A DNA stretch of 64,000 nucleotides, taken from Arthrobacter sp. Soil762 (lineage in GTDB: Bacteria; Actinomycetota; Actinomycetes; Actinomycetales; Micrococcaceae). Position 1 is the stretch's first letter. Each line of letters opens with the position of its first letter. The stretch lies in contig NZ_LMSG01000019.1 in the NCBI RefSeq assembly GCF_001428335.1, forward strand, positions 75 to 64,074. Reading direction: 5' to 3'. Below, one piece after another: positions 8,966 through 17,162 of this stretch. Under the pieces are notes generated by a model that worked only from the letters and a program-made list of their open reading frames with translations, was not told the DNA's origin and searched no databases. The translations under genes were made by a program, and so were the position numbers.

Positions 8966-10457
8966 CGCGTACAACTTTCTCGTTCAGGGCGGCCAGGAAG
9001 TCAGCTGACCAGTGGTCGACGTCGTGTTCCAGGATCTGCTTGCGCATGGACCGCATGCGGCGCGCGGCATCTTTGGGAGGCAAATCGACGGCCCGCATGA
9101 TGGTGTCCTTGAGGCCGTCGATATCGTGCGGGTTCATCAGGAGCGCCTGCTTGAGCTGGTCCGCGGCACCGGCGAACTCGCTGAGGACCAGCGCGCCGTC
9201 GTTGTCCTTGCGGGCAGTGACGTATTCCTTGGCCACGAGGTTCATGCCGTCCCGCAGTGCGGTCACGAGCATAACGTCGGCGGCGAGGTACAGCGCCACC
9301 ATCTCCTCCACGGGGTAGCTGTGGTGCAGGTAGCGGACCGCCGTGTTCTGGATGGTGTCGTAGGTGCCGTTGATGTGGCCGACGGTACCTTCGATTTCCT
9401 CGCGCAGGAGGCGGTACTGCTCAACCCGTTCGCGGCTTGGGCTGGCAACCTGGATCAGCGTTGCGTCGCCGACCGTCAGCTTGCCTTCGTTCAGGAGTTC
9501 CTCGAACGCCTTGAGCCGGTGCCGGATGCCCTTGGTGTAATCGAGCCGGTCCACGCCCAGGAGGATGGTCTTGGGGTTGCCGAGGTCCTGGCGGATCTGG
9601 CGCGCACGCTCGATGATCTCGGGGTTGTGGGCCAGTTCGTTGATCTGGGCCACGTCGATGGAGATGGGGAAGGCCTGGGCCCTGGCGATGTGCGTGATTT
9701 CGCCGTCCTTACCCTTCACATGCACCTGCTGCTGCTTGACGCTGGCGCCGAGGAACCGGCGGGCAGAGCGCATGAAGTTGCCGGCGTCGCTGGGGCGCTG
9801 GAAGCCCACCAGGTCTGCACCCATCAGGCCGTCAATGATGGCATGCCGCCACGGCAGCTGGGCGAAGATTTCCGGCGGGGGGAAGGGGATGTGGTTGAAG
9901 AACCCGATCCGCAGGTCCGGCCGCGCTTGGCGCAGCAGCCGCGGCACCAGCTGCAGCTGGTAGTCCTGGACCCACACCGTGGCGCCCTGGCCGGCATGGC
10001 GCACGACGGCGTCGGCGAACCTTTGGTTGACCCTGCGGTAGGCGTCCCACCAGGTTCGGTGGAACTCCGGCGGGGCGATGACGTCGTGGTACAGCGGCCA
10101 CAGGGTGGCGTTGGAGAAACCCTCGTAGTAGAGCTCAACGTCGTCGTTGCTCAGCTGGACGGGTACCAGGTCCATGCCGCCGTGGCTGAAAGGCTCGACG
10201 GTTTCGTCCGGGGCGCCGTGCCAACCCACCCACGCGCCGTCGGTCTTGGTCATCATAGGTGCGAGGGCAGTCACCAGGCCGCCGGGGGAGCGGCGCCAGC
10301 CGGAGCCGTCGTCGCCGCTCTCGCCTGGCGCGCAGCGGTCAACGGGCAGCCTGTTGGAGACAACCATAAAATCGTACGTGGCGGCCGTGCTGTGGCTGCT
10401 CGCGGCGGCGCCGGTTGCAGGTACAGCTGTTGGTTTTTCTTGGACGGGTGTTTGCAT
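8955..10457 (-). CDS. otsA: Trehalose-6-phosphate synthase (GT20)
   Basis: The 500-residue retaining GT20 glycosyltransferase condenses NDP-glucose with glucose 6-phosphate to make trehalose 6-phosphate. Family landmarks are VVSNRLPVDR near residue 32, the SPGGLVTAL loop, VWVQDYQLQLVP, GFFNHIPFP, GVDRLDYTKGI, and the sugar-nucleotide site LRDGMNLVAKEY with the following LSEFAGAA. An N-terminal extension of about 28 residues rich in Ala, Thr and Ser precedes the domain. The ATG at 10457 follows an AGGGGG stretch. The gene is divergent from the DsbA-like gene across 179 bases that must hold both promoters. Confidence 0.95.
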   Translation of the reverse strand: MQTPVQEKPTAVPATGAAASSHSTAATYDFMVVSNRLPVDRCAPGESGDDGSGWRRSPGGLVTALAPMMTKTDGAWVGWHGAPDETVEPFSHGGMDLVPVQLSNDDVELYYEGFSNATLWPLYHDVIAPPEFHRTWWDAYRRVNQRFADAVVRHAGQGATVWVQDYQLQLVPRLLRQARPDLRIGFFNHIPFPPPEIFAQLPWRHAIIDGLMGADLVGFQRPSDAGNFMRSARRFLGASVKQQQVHVKGKDGEITHIARAQAFPISIDVAQINELAHNPEIIERARQIRQDLGNPKTILLGVDRLDYTKGIRHRLKAFEELLNEGKLTVGDATLIQVASPSRERVEQYRLLREEIEGTVGHINGTYDTIQNTAVRYLHHSYPVEEMVALYLAADVMLVTALRDGMNLVAKEYVTARKDNDGALVLSEFAGAADQLKQALLMNPHDIDGLKDTIMRAVDLPPKDAARRMRSMRKQILEHDVDHWSADFLAALNEKVVRDDS

Positions 10458-10636
10458 TGCGGCCCCCTGGGGTTGCTTGTGCCTTTAAGCCACCTTAATA
10501 GGATGGAATCCTCGGGGCTATTCGTCCGTTGGTTATTCGGGCGGAATAGTTGAAAGCGCAAGCTCTCAGGTTTGTCCCCTAAAATGGTGGAGTCGCCACA
10601 GAGTGGTCCCCCTATGTCGATCGACCCAAGGAACAC

Positions 10637-11527
10637 ATGAGCCCCGCAAATGAAATACGTAAGTCCAAGGCTGAGCGAACCTCGGAGGCGCGCGAGAAGG
10701 CACGCCTGATCCGTGAGGCGCAGCTGACGAAGGACAAGCGCAACAAGCTGCTGATCGGCTGGGGCATTGTGGTGGCCGTGGTGGCCATCCTTGTGGTGGT
10801 GGGGCTGGTGGTGACCACAACGATGCGGCAGAACGCCCCGATCGCTGACCAGGGGCCGACGCCGGCCAACGGCAACGTCAACGGTGGCATCACCTTGCTG
10901 GCCAATACCGACGTCGCGAAGCTGGAAGCAGCCACCGTTGACGCAGCCTCCGTGGGGGAGCCCCCGAAAACCGCGCCGGCGTCGGTTGTGGCACCGGGCG
11001 CCGAGGCTGAGGCCGGAAAGCCGGTCAAGGTGGTCCTGTACGTTGACTTCATCTGCCCGGTTTGCAAGAACTTCGAGGCACAGTACAACGAGCAGCTGAC
11101 GGCGCTCCGCAACGAAGGCAAGATCTCGGTGGAATACCGGGCGCTCGGGTTCCTGGACAACCGGTCCTCCACGAACTACTCCTCCCGTGCAGCCAACGCC
11201 GCCGCGTGTGTTGTGAATGAGTCTCCGGAGAAGTACGCGGAGTTTGTGGACTCGCTGTTCGCCAACCAGCCCGCCGAGGGTACCGCCGGTCTTTCTGACG
11301 ACAGGCTCAAGACCATGGCCACGGACATCGGCGCCAAGAACATTGACACCTGCGTCGACGAGAAGACCTACCGTCCGTACGTGAAGTTCACAACCAAGCA
11401 GGCCGCGGCGATCGGCGTCACCGGCACGCCTACGGTGTTTGTGGACGGGCAGCAGTGGGGCAAGGGTGCCAGTGCGCAGACCCCGTTCGCTGACTTCCTG
11501 CAGGCAGCGATCACCGCGAAGGGCTAA
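10637..11527 (+). CDS. Membrane-anchored DsbA-family thioredoxin-fold protein
   Basis: This 296-residue protein has a charged N-terminal cytoplasmic segment, one membrane helix (about 38-62), a linker, and an extracytoplasmic DsbA-like thioredoxin domain. The redox motif is C140-P-V-C143 in DFICPVCKNFE, and the cis-proline loop is GVTGTPTVFVDG near residue 265. Two further cysteines (AACVVNE, DTCVDE) lie in the helical insert. It probably introduces or rearranges disulfides in exported proteins, as actinobacterial DsbA-like proteins do. It has AAGGA upstream of the ATG and is followed by a strong terminator. Confidence 0.9.
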   Translation: MSPANEIRKSKAERTSEAREKARLIREAQLTKDKRNKLLIGWGIVVAVVAILVVVGLVVTTTMRQNAPIADQGPTPANGNVNGGITLLANTDVAKLEAATVDAASVGEPPKTAPASVVAPGAEAEAGKPVKVVLYVDFICPVCKNFEAQYNEQLTALRNEGKISVEYRALGFLDNRSSTNYSSRAANAAACVVNESPEKYAEFVDSLFANQPAEGTAGLSDDRLKTMATDIGAKNIDTCVDEKTYRPYVKFTTKQAAAIGVTGTPTVFVDGQQWGKGASAQTPFADFLQAAITAKG

Positions 11528-11540
11528 AGTCCTTCCACTC

Positions 11541-11581
11541 AGAGGACCTGCTTCCGGATCGATTCCGGAAGCAGGTCCTCT
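11541..11581 (+). terminator. Rho-independent terminator
   Basis: Perfect 17-base arms (11541-11557 and 11565-11581, AGAGGACCTGCTTCCGG and complement) surround a 7-base loop and are followed by GTTTTG. It ends the DsbA-like transcript. Confidence 0.9.
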
Positions 11582-11678
11582 GTTTTGGCTCCGGTTCGCC
11601 CTTGCCGGCGTTTTTACGAGCGGGCGGACTTGGGCTAACCTTATCTAGCGCCTTGCGGCGCACGCCCCTCGGGGGCGC

Positions 11679-11755
11679 GCCTCCTTAGCTCAGTTGGCCA
11701 GAGCACCGCTCTTGTAAAGCGGGGGTCGTCGGTTCGAATCCGACAGGAGGCTCCA
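11679..11755 (+). tRNA. tRNA-Thr (anticodon TGT)
   Basis: A 77-base cloverleaf: acceptor GCCTCCT (11679-11685) pairs with AGGAGGC (11745-11751). The D-arm region is GCTCAGTTGGCCAGAGC, the anticodon stem CCGCT/AGCGG encloses loop CTTGTAA with anticodon TGT, the T-arm contains GGTTCGAATCC, and a CCA end is encoded. Its 3' flank carries only gene debris and no integrase. Confidence 0.97.
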
Positions 11756-11776
11756 GTTGTGGCTCTGGTCGCAGGA

Positions 11777-11970
11777 TCAGGCTTGAGGGCGCGTATCCAG
11801 CGTTGCGCTGTTGCCGCCGATCTCCATAGCCTCATGGATCTGCAGGGCAAACCAGAGCTGGGCCATGGTTGACGTTTCGGTCACGTCCAGCCCTATCAGC
11901 TCACTGATCCCCCGGCGTACGACCACGCAGACATCACCACTCTCGCGGCCGCAACCTTGGTCTTTGACCT
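11777..11970 (-). pseudogene. Remnant of a PucR-type regulator C-terminus
   Basis: The last 49 codons of the minus-strand frame (11777-11926) read RRGISELIGLDVTET followed by LWFALQIHEAM. This resembles the C-terminal helix-turn-helix end of PucR-family regulators (pattern RLRRIEELTGLDL, then LALRLAL). Upstream, another frame gives KVAAARVVMSAW, which could be the frameshifted start of the same helix-turn-helix. No start codon with coding character precedes it. It is best read as the decayed 3' end of a lost regulator gene. The match is by eye and could be chance. Confidence 0.4.
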
Positions 11971-12053
11971 TCTCGGGCTGATGGTGAATCGCTCCAAAGG
12001 AGCGACCATAAGAGGCGCCGACGCGCTGGAAGCCGCGGCGGTTTAGGCGCCAT

Positions 12054-12093
12054 GCCCTTGTTGGCCTGCGGACCCCTGTGGGCCAGCAAGGGC
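12054..12093. other. Intergenic hairpin
   Basis: GCCCTTGTTGGCC and GGCCAGCAAGGGC pair over 13 positions with one G-T wobble around a 14-base loop. It lies in the 558-base gap between tRNA-Thr and the GYD gene. Apart from the PucR-like remnant and a promoter at 12179-12207, nothing else in this gap can be supported. Confidence 0.4.
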
Positions 12094-12178
12094 GCTGGAA
12101 CGGCCCCTCGAATACAAGCCCGCGACCGGCTTCGTTGCCATTGCCGGATGAAGGCTGGACCGTGGGTACAACCGACCG

Positions 12179-12207
12179 TTGCCAGTTCCCGGGGGAGGGC
12201 CTAGACT
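12179..12207 (+). promoter_or_regulatory. Sigma-70-type promoter for the GYD gene
   Basis: TTGCCA (12179-12184), a 17-base spacer and TAGACT (12202-12207) form a good housekeeping promoter. It would give a leader of about 100 bases before the ATG at 12314. Confidence 0.55.
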
Positions 12208-12313
12208 CAGCCCACAACCCCAGCCGGGGAGAACTCCAGAACCCTTCACTCATCCTCTGTTCTGGGCGTGCGGATAGGTTCGTGTTCTGGGCAAAGCAGA
12301 ACAGGAATCGGCC

Positions 12314-12634
12314 ATGACTAAGTATCTTTTCCAAGCAAATTATGTGGGCCAGGGCATCAAAGGCCTGATGCAGGAGGGTGGGTCCAAGCGTCGGGACGCG
12401 GTTGTAAAGGCCTTGGAGTCGGTTGGAGGATCACTGGAATGCATCTACTACGCGTTCGGCGAGACGGATGTCCTTGGGGTCTTCGACGTTCCCGATCAGC
12501 CGAGTGCTGTTGCCCTTTCCCTGATGATCAATTCCACCGGCGCCGTGGACCTTCACCTCACGCCGCTCATGACACCGGAGGATATTGACGCAGCTGTGGA
12601 GAAGACACCTGCATACCGGGCCCCCGGTCAGTAA
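12314..12634 (+). CDS. GYD-domain protein
   Basis: This 106-residue single-domain protein of the GYD family is a dimeric alpha-beta barrel-like small fold. It begins KYLFQANYVGQGIKGLMQEGG, with the conserved pattern YxxxGxxGLxxxGGxxRxxA, and contains the family-typical FGETDVLGVFDVP segment. The role of the family is not established. ACAGGA precedes the ATG, and a likely promoter lies at 12179-12207. It converges with the small hypothetical gene of the cyclitol locus, 15 bases away. Confidence 0.85.
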   Translation: MTKYLFQANYVGQGIKGLMQEGGSKRRDAVVKALESVGGSLECIYYAFGETDVLGVFDVPDQPSAVALSLMINSTGAVDLHLTPLMTPEDIDAAVEKTPAYRAPGQ

Positions 12635-12649
12635 CAGCCTCGACTCGGC

Positions 12650-12883
12650 CTACCGGCCTGTCGACGCGGTTTCCCATTTGTACTCAATCCAAACCGAAAA
12701 GCCTTGGGAGCGTTCGAACATGGCCCGGGACTCAGCGCCGTCGGCTGCTATCCAAAGGATTTGATCGTCGGCTGTTACACCGTCCACCCTGCCCGTTCTC
12801 ACCGTCTTGTCATGGAGCCGTACTTCGACGATCTCGCCCACGACTGCGATCCACTCGGGTTGCCAGTGCAGCCTGTTTTTCAC
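12650..12883 (-). CDS. Small conserved-looking protein of unknown function
   Basis: The 77-residue reading frame starts with GTG at 12883, overlapping the stop of the TIM-barrel gene by four bases (GTGA), so it is translationally coupled to it. The product begins MKNRLHWQPEWIAVVGE and has a short beta-rich core (VEVRLHDKTVRTGRVDGV and DQILWIAADGAESRAMFE). It may be a small barrel or ligand-binding protein. No family is recognised with confidence. Its coupling suggests a role in the same cyclitol or sugar pathway. Confidence 0.65.
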   Translation of the reverse strand: MKNRLHWQPEWIAVVGEIVEVRLHDKTVRTGRVDGVTADDQILWIAADGAESRAMFERSQGFSVWIEYKWETASTGR

Positions 12884-13743
12884 CGCGCTGCAAAGCATTC
12901 CAATGTCCTTGCCTGGGTCTCCCGCAATGCTTCCAGCACGGGAAGCGCACGATGTTCCTCTGCCAGGATCTCCACTCCCCACGGCCCATCAAAGCCAATG
13001 GATTTCATGGTTCGGATAAACCCAACGACGTCCTGGTCGCCCTGCCCGCACTGGCGGCGGTTGTCGCGTGTGTCTTCGAAAAGGGAGCCCCGGACTTCCG
13101 CGTCCGCGTCGTTGAGCTCGACGCCGAATATCTGGTTAGCGTCAAGGCTTTTGGACAGCTCGTCCAAGGTGGTTCTTGCGCGGAACACGTGCCAGTAGTC
13201 GACCACCAGACCGCATCCGTGCATGTCGACCTTTCGGATCAGTTCCGCTGCCGCGGGCAGCGGTCCGACGGTGGCGAATGCCATCGGTTCCAGGGCAATG
13301 CGGGTGCCCCGCAGCTCGGCCTCGGCTGTCAGGCGCCGCAGGGGTTCAACCAGGAAGTCTAGGTCATCCAGGGCCTCGCCCGGGGCAGTTCCGACTTTGA
13401 TAAACCGGGCACCGAGCGTCTCGGCAGCCTCAAGGAGGAGGTCGAACTGAGGCCGCCACTGGTGGGAAAGGCTCTCGTCCCACCAGTTGCTGAGGAGTTC
13501 AACTTCAACGTAGCTGAAGCCGGCGTCGTCAATCAGTTTCCGCAAGGCCGGGAAGCCAAGCGTGGAGCGGACGGCGGCCAGGTCATCATGGGCGAGCCCA
13601 AAACCTGACCATCCTGTCGCGGCCATAGCGTCCAAACGATCCGTGATGGGCACAGGACTTGTCTCGGGAATTTGCAACGGCGCAACATTGCCGGCGCTGG
13701 TCCAGCAGGATGCGACGAGTTCCGGCGCAGACATCTCAGTCAT
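12880..13743 (-). CDS. Sugar phosphate isomerase/epimerase-type TIM-barrel protein
   Basis: This 287-residue xylose-isomerase-like TIM barrel (AP endonuclease 2 superfamily) is the group that includes IolE, IolI and IolH. Putative metal ligands sit in the usual places: YVEVELLSNWW (strand 3), IALEPMAFA (Glu), GLVVDYWHVFRA (Asp, His) and FGVELNDAD. It likely isomerises, epimerises or dehydrates a keto-sugar or inosose. AAAGGAG precedes the ATG at 13743. It is transcribed away from the importer operon from a shared 246-base region with two identical operators, so it belongs to the same regulon. Confidence 0.85.
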   Translation of the reverse strand: MTEMSAPELVASCWTSAGNVAPLQIPETSPVPITDRLDAMAATGWSGFGLAHDDLAAVRSTLGFPALRKLIDDAGFSYVEVELLSNWWDESLSHQWRPQFDLLLEAAETLGARFIKVGTAPGEALDDLDFLVEPLRRLTAEAELRGTRIALEPMAFATVGPLPAAAELIRKVDMHGCGLVVDYWHVFRARTTLDELSKSLDANQIFGVELNDADAEVRGSLFEDTRDNRRQCGQGDQDVVGFIRTMKSIGFDGPWGVEILAEEHRALPVLEALRETQARTLECFAAR

Positions 13744-13816
13744 TGTTCTCCTTTGAAGCAAATGAGGGCCGCCGCCCGATCAAATAAGCGCGTCTAAATA
13801 TGAAACCACAATCCAT

Positions 13817-13870
13817 TGGAACGGTCTATTGACATTCCGAATCCCCGTCTTCTATGGTTGGACCGTTCCA
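13817..13870. promoter_or_regulatory. Promoter of the cyclitol operon flanked by two LacI-type operators
   Basis: TTGACA (13829-13834), an 18-base spacer and TATGGT (13853-13858) form a promoter toward the importer genes. Operator-like TGGAACGGTCTA lies at 13817-13828, abutting the -35. Its near-exact reverse complement TGGACCGTTCCA lies at 13859-13870, just past the -10. Binding at both would occlude RNA polymerase and could also silence the divergent TIM-barrel gene. The LacI regulator at 22580-23605 is the natural candidate to bind here. Confidence 0.75.
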
Positions 13871-13989
13871 CTCAGAGAGTTGGATCACATCCGTTCATAA
13901 TCAGCGACCTCCGCATTTCGCTCCATGCCCCGGCATGCGACCGAAGCGTTCACGACGGTCGAAATGGTGCGAATCAAAGGAGATTTCAC

Positions 13990-14982
13990 GTGGCAAAATT
14001 CAGTTGGCGTCAGGGCGTTATGGCTCTCGCCGTCGTTCCGCTCCTGACCCTGGCGGCATGCTCGAGCGGTGGCGGCAAGACCGAAACGTCCAATGCCGGA
14101 GGAGGCGGCGCGGTTGCGGACACGCCCCGTCTGAAGGTCGCGATGATCACCCACGCCGCCGCCGGCGACACGTTCTGGGACATCGTCCGCAAGGGCGCCG
14201 AAACCGCCGCGCAGAAGGACAACGTCGAGCTGCTGTATAGCGGTGACGCTGAAGGTGGCCGCCAGGCGCAGTTGGTGCAGCAGGCCATCGACCAAAAAGT
14301 CGACGGCATCCTCGTCACTCTGGCCAAGCCGGAGGCGCTCAAGGACGTCGTAAAGAAGGCGGCCGACGCCGGGATTCCCGTGGTGAGCTTCAACGCAGGC
14401 GAAGACCAGTCGAAGGTTATGGGTGCAATCACCCACTTTGGCCAGAGCGACAAGCTCGCCGGCGTCACGGTGGGACAGCGACTCGCCGCCGAAGGCATCA
14501 AGCACCCGATCTGCGTGATCATGGAACAGGGCCACGTCGGGCTCGAAAACCGGTGTGCCGGGGTCAAGGAAGAGGTCCCCGGCTCCGAGATCCTCAACGT
14601 CAACGGCGCAGACATGACCTCCGTTTCCTCTACGGTGACGGCGAAGCTCCAGTCCACGCCGGACGCCGACGCGATCATCGGTCTCGGCGCCCCGTTCACG
14701 CTCACCATCGTGAAGTCCGTGAAGGAAACAGGCAGCAAGGTCAAGGTGGCTTCGTTCGACCTGAACGGCGAGCTGGCCAAGGCCATTGAAGACGGAAGCG
14801 TCGAGTTCACCGTCGACCAGCAGCCTTACCTCCAGGGGTACGGCGCTGTGGACACCATTTGGCTGAACAAAGTCGGCGGTTTCAAGGTTGGCGGCGGGCA
14901 GCAGGTCTACACCGGCCCGGCTGTCGTCGACAAGAGCAATGCAGTCGATGTCTCCAAGTTCGCTCAGGCCGGCATCCGCTAA
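13990..14982 (+). CDS. Sugar/cyclitol ABC importer, substrate-binding lipoprotein
   Basis: The 330-residue ribose-type (periplasmic binding protein type I, CUT2 class) lipoprotein captures the substrate outside the cell. The signal sequence ends in LAAC, with lipid-anchored Cys24. The mature domain carries family landmarks: KVAMITHAAAGDTFWD, AIDQKVDGILVTLAKP, GIPVVSFNAG, DAIIGLGAPF and KVKVASFDLNGE. The GTG at 13990 is chosen because AAAGGAG lies just upstream. It opens an operon with permease and ATPase. Given the enzymes downstream, the ligand is likely an inositol isomer or related polyol. Confidence 0.9.
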   Translation: MAKFSWRQGVMALAVVPLLTLAACSSGGGKTETSNAGGGGAVADTPRLKVAMITHAAAGDTFWDIVRKGAETAAQKDNVELLYSGDAEGGRQAQLVQQAIDQKVDGILVTLAKPEALKDVVKKAADAGIPVVSFNAGEDQSKVMGAITHFGQSDKLAGVTVGQRLAAEGIKHPICVIMEQGHVGLENRCAGVKEEVPGSEILNVNGADMTSVSSTVTAKLQSTPDADAIIGLGAPFTLTIVKSVKETGSKVKVASFDLNGELAKAIEDGSVEFTVDQQPYLQGYGAVDTIWLNKVGGFKVGGGQQVYTGPAVVDKSNAVDVSKFAQAGIR

Positions 14983-14995
14983 GCAGGAAATTTCT

Positions 14996-15037
14996 GTGGG
15001 ATGCCGGGCGCCCCGGCAGTCGCGCCCGGCATCCCAC
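14996..15037 (+). other. Intercistronic hairpin between binding protein and permease genes
   Basis: Perfect 15-base arms (GTGGGATGCCGGGCG at 14996-15010, complement at 15023-15037) surround a 12-base loop. The hairpin starts 14 bases after the binding-protein stop, without a T-run. Such hairpins usually protect the upstream mRNA or partly terminate, so the binding protein is made in excess of the membrane parts. Confidence 0.75.
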
Positions 15038-15055
15038 CACAAAGGAGTCAAAATC

Positions 15056-16096
15056 ATGGCCAATGCTGTCCTCACGATTGCAGTTGACGAGCGCGTCAGC
15101 GCTCGAAGCACCTTGCAGAAACTACTTGTCCGGCCCGAAATAGGCGCTCTCGTCGGCGCCCTTGTACTTTTCGTATTCTTTGCCGCCATTGCTCCCGTCT
15201 TCCTGCAGCCCAGTTCTCTGGCAACCGTGCTGTACGGCAGCTCCACCATCGGGATCATGGCCGTAGGCGTGGCTCTGCTGATGATCGGTGGCGAGTTTGA
15301 CCTCTCCACCGGCGTCGCAGTCATTACCTCAGCCCTCTCAGCCTCCATGTTCAGCTGGTACTTCAGCACGAACATCTGGGTCGGCGTCGCTTTTGCGCTC
15401 GTAGTGTCCCTTGGCATCGGGTTCATCAACGGCTGGATCCTCGTCAAAACAAACCTCCCCAGCTTTATCGTCACGCTGGCTACCTTCCTGATGCTCGCCG
15501 GACTCAACCTCGGACTGACCCGCATGATCGGCGGGGCGGTGGCAACCCCTTCCGTTTCCGACCTCGACGGTTTCGACGCCGCCCGCGTGCTCTTCGCCTC
15601 GACCATCAAGATCGGCGGCATCGACGTCAACGTCACCGTGTTCATCTGGGTCGCCCTGGTCGTCGTGGCTTCCTGGGTCCTGCTGCGCACCAAGGTGGGC
15701 AACTGGATCTTCGCCGCCGGCGGCGACGCCAATGCCGCCCGTGCTGTGGGCGTTCCCGTGAATAAGACCAAGATCGGACTGTTTATGGCTGTCGGTTTCT
15801 GCGGCTGGATCCTTGGCATGCACAACCTGTTCGCCTTCAACACCGTCCAGTCCGGTGAAGGTGTGGGCAACGAGTTCCTCTACATCATCGCCGCGGTCAT
15901 CGGCGGCTGCCTCCTGACCGGCGGTTACGGCTCGGCCATCGGCGGCGCGATCGGCGCGTTCATCTTTGGCATGGCCAACAAGGGCATCGTCTACGCGCAG
16001 TGGAACCCGGACTGGTTCAAGTTCTTCCTGGGCCTGATGCTGCTGCTGGCCACCATCGTCAACCTCATCGTCAAACGCCGCGCGGAACTCAAGTAA
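15056..16096 (+). CDS. Sugar/cyclitol ABC importer permease (CUT2 type)
   Basis: The 346-residue polytopic membrane protein is of the RbsC/FrcC family with about 8-10 hydrophobic helices. Typical elements are [16 protein letters not shown] near residue 72, the permease EAA-like region ([14 protein letters not shown]), and the C-terminal [17 protein letters not shown]. It forms the translocation channel with the adjacent ATPase. AAAGGAG precedes the ATG at 15056. It follows the binding-protein gene after a strong hairpin and precedes the ATPase by 13 bases. Confidence 0.92.
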   Translation: MANAVLTIAVDERVSARSTLQKLLVRPEIGALVGALVLFVFFAAIAPVFLQPSSLATVLYGSSTIGIMAVGVALLMIGGEFDLSTGVAVITSALSASMFSWYFSTNIWVGVAFALVVSLGIGFINGWILVKTNLPSFIVTLATFLMLAGLNLGLTRMIGGAVATPSVSDLDGFDAARVLFASTIKIGGIDVNVTVFIWVALVVVASWVLLRTKVGNWIFAAGGDANAARAVGVPVNKTKIGLFMAVGFCGWILGMHNLFAFNTVQSGEGVGNEFLYIIAAVIGGCLLTGGYGSAIGGAIGAFIFGMANKGIVYAQWNPDWFKFFLGLMLLLATIVNLIVKRRAELK

Positions 16097-16109
16097 GGGC
16101 CCGGAGAAC

Positions 16110-17033
16110 ATGAATGCCAAGGAAATCGACCAAACGATCCTGCTCCAGAACGAGACGGACCCGCTGACCCACACCCCGGTGCACCTGCTCTCGTTGAACA
16201 AGGTGGGGAAAAACTACGGCAACATCCTCGCGCTGAGCGATGTCACGATGGCCGTGGACAACGGCCGCGTCACCTGCGTTCTGGGCGACAACGGCGCCGG
16301 TAAGTCCACGCTGATCAAGATCATCGCCGGCCTGCACCAGCACGACGCCGGGGTCCTGAACATCATGGGCGAGGAACGGAAATTCACCTCGCCCCGTGAT
16401 GCCCTCGACGCCGGCATCGCCACGGTCTACCAGGACCTCGCCGTTGTCCCGCTGATGCCGATCTGGCGGAACTTCTTCCTCGGTTCCGAGCTGACCAGCG
16501 GCTTCGGCCCGTTCAAGAGCCTGGACGTCCAAAAAATGAAGGACATTACCAAGACCGAACTCGCCGAGATGGGCATCGACCTGCGCGACGTGGAGCAGCC
16601 CATCGGCCAGCTCTCCGGCGGTGAACGCCAGTGTGTCGCGATCGCCCGGGCCGTGTACTTCGGCGCCAAGGTGCTGATCCTGGACGAGCCGACCGCGGCA
16701 CTCGGCGTCAAGCAGTCCGGTGTGGTTTTGCGGTACATCCTGCAGGCCCGCGACCGCGGCCTCGGGGTCATCTTCATCACCCACAACCCGCACCACGCCT
16801 TCCCCGTCGGAGACCGGTTCCTGCTGCTCAAACGCGGCAAGTCGATCGGCTACTACGACAAGAAGGACATCAGCCTCGACGAGCTCACCGCCCAGATGGC
16901 CGGCGGCGCCGAACTCGCCGAACTCGCCCACGAACTCGAACAGCTCGGCGGCCACAGCGACATCGTCAAGGAAGTCCAGGCGGAGGTCGCGGAAGTCACC
17001 TCAGAGAGCGAAGGCCTCAGCAGCATCCGCTGA
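16110..17033 (+). CDS. Sugar/cyclitol ABC importer ATPase, single-domain form
   Basis: This 307-residue ATPase energises the importer. It has Walker [10 protein letters not shown] (59-67), signature LSGGE (168-172), Walker B LILDEP (D192, E193) and switch His225 in ITHN. Most ribose-type importers use a double-domain ATPase of about 500 residues; this one is the short FrcA-like type with one domain. It has an N-terminal extension of about 25 residues and an acidic C-terminal tail (after residue 265) rich in Glu and Ala that is predicted helical. Regulation through the tail is speculative. Confidence 0.9.
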   Translation: MNAKEIDQTILLQNETDPLTHTPVHLLSLNKVGKNYGNILALSDVTMAVDNGRVTCVLGDNGAGKSTLIKIIAGLHQHDAGVLNIMGEERKFTSPRDALDAGIATVYQDLAVVPLMPIWRNFFLGSELTSGFGPFKSLDVQKMKDITKTELAEMGIDLRDVEQPIGQLSGGERQCVAIARAVYFGAKVLILDEPTAALGVKQSGVVLRYILQARDRGLGVIFITHNPHHAFPVGDRFLLLKRGKSIGYYDKKDISLDELTAQMAGGAELAELAHELEQLGGHSDIVKEVQAEVAEVTSESEGLSSIR

Positions 17034-17052
17034 CAGCAGCAGCCCAGAGTCC

Positions 17053-17079
17053 TCTCCTCCGGCTCAGCGCCGGAGGAGA
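17053..17079 (+). other. Intercistronic hairpin before the aldehyde dehydrogenase gene
   Basis: Perfect 11-base arms (TCTCCTCCGGC and complement) surround a 5-base loop, 20 bases after the ATPase stop and without a U-tract. It separates transport genes from enzyme genes and may set their expression ratio. Confidence 0.65.
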
Positions 17080-17162
17080 CAGATCAAATTCAAGAAACAG
17101 AACGGTTGACCCGATCCCCGCCGGAATCGGAAGGGCCGCTCGTCCACCCAGATGGAGCAACC

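Noticed and set aside
9012..10553. A 513-residue plus-strand frame opposite otsA, and similar long frames opposite DUF4032 (5404-7077) and the MFS gene (39209-41014)
   Set aside because: All are long because of GC skew and lie over recognisable genes; no independent signals support them.
11679..11755. An integrative element at tRNA-Thr
   Set aside because: No integrase and no repeat of the tRNA 3' end were seen downstream; only a degraded fragment is present.
11777..12334. A 185-codon minus-strand frame as a complete gene
   Set aside because: Only the last 49 codons resemble a protein family. The rest has no coding character and overlaps the GYD promoter and start, so only a remnant is reported.
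13885..15870. A 661-residue open frame on the minus strand opposite the binding-protein and permease genes
   Set aside because: It is a shadow of high-GC third-codon bias. It has no domain and no ribosome site, and the plus strand encodes two clear importer proteins.
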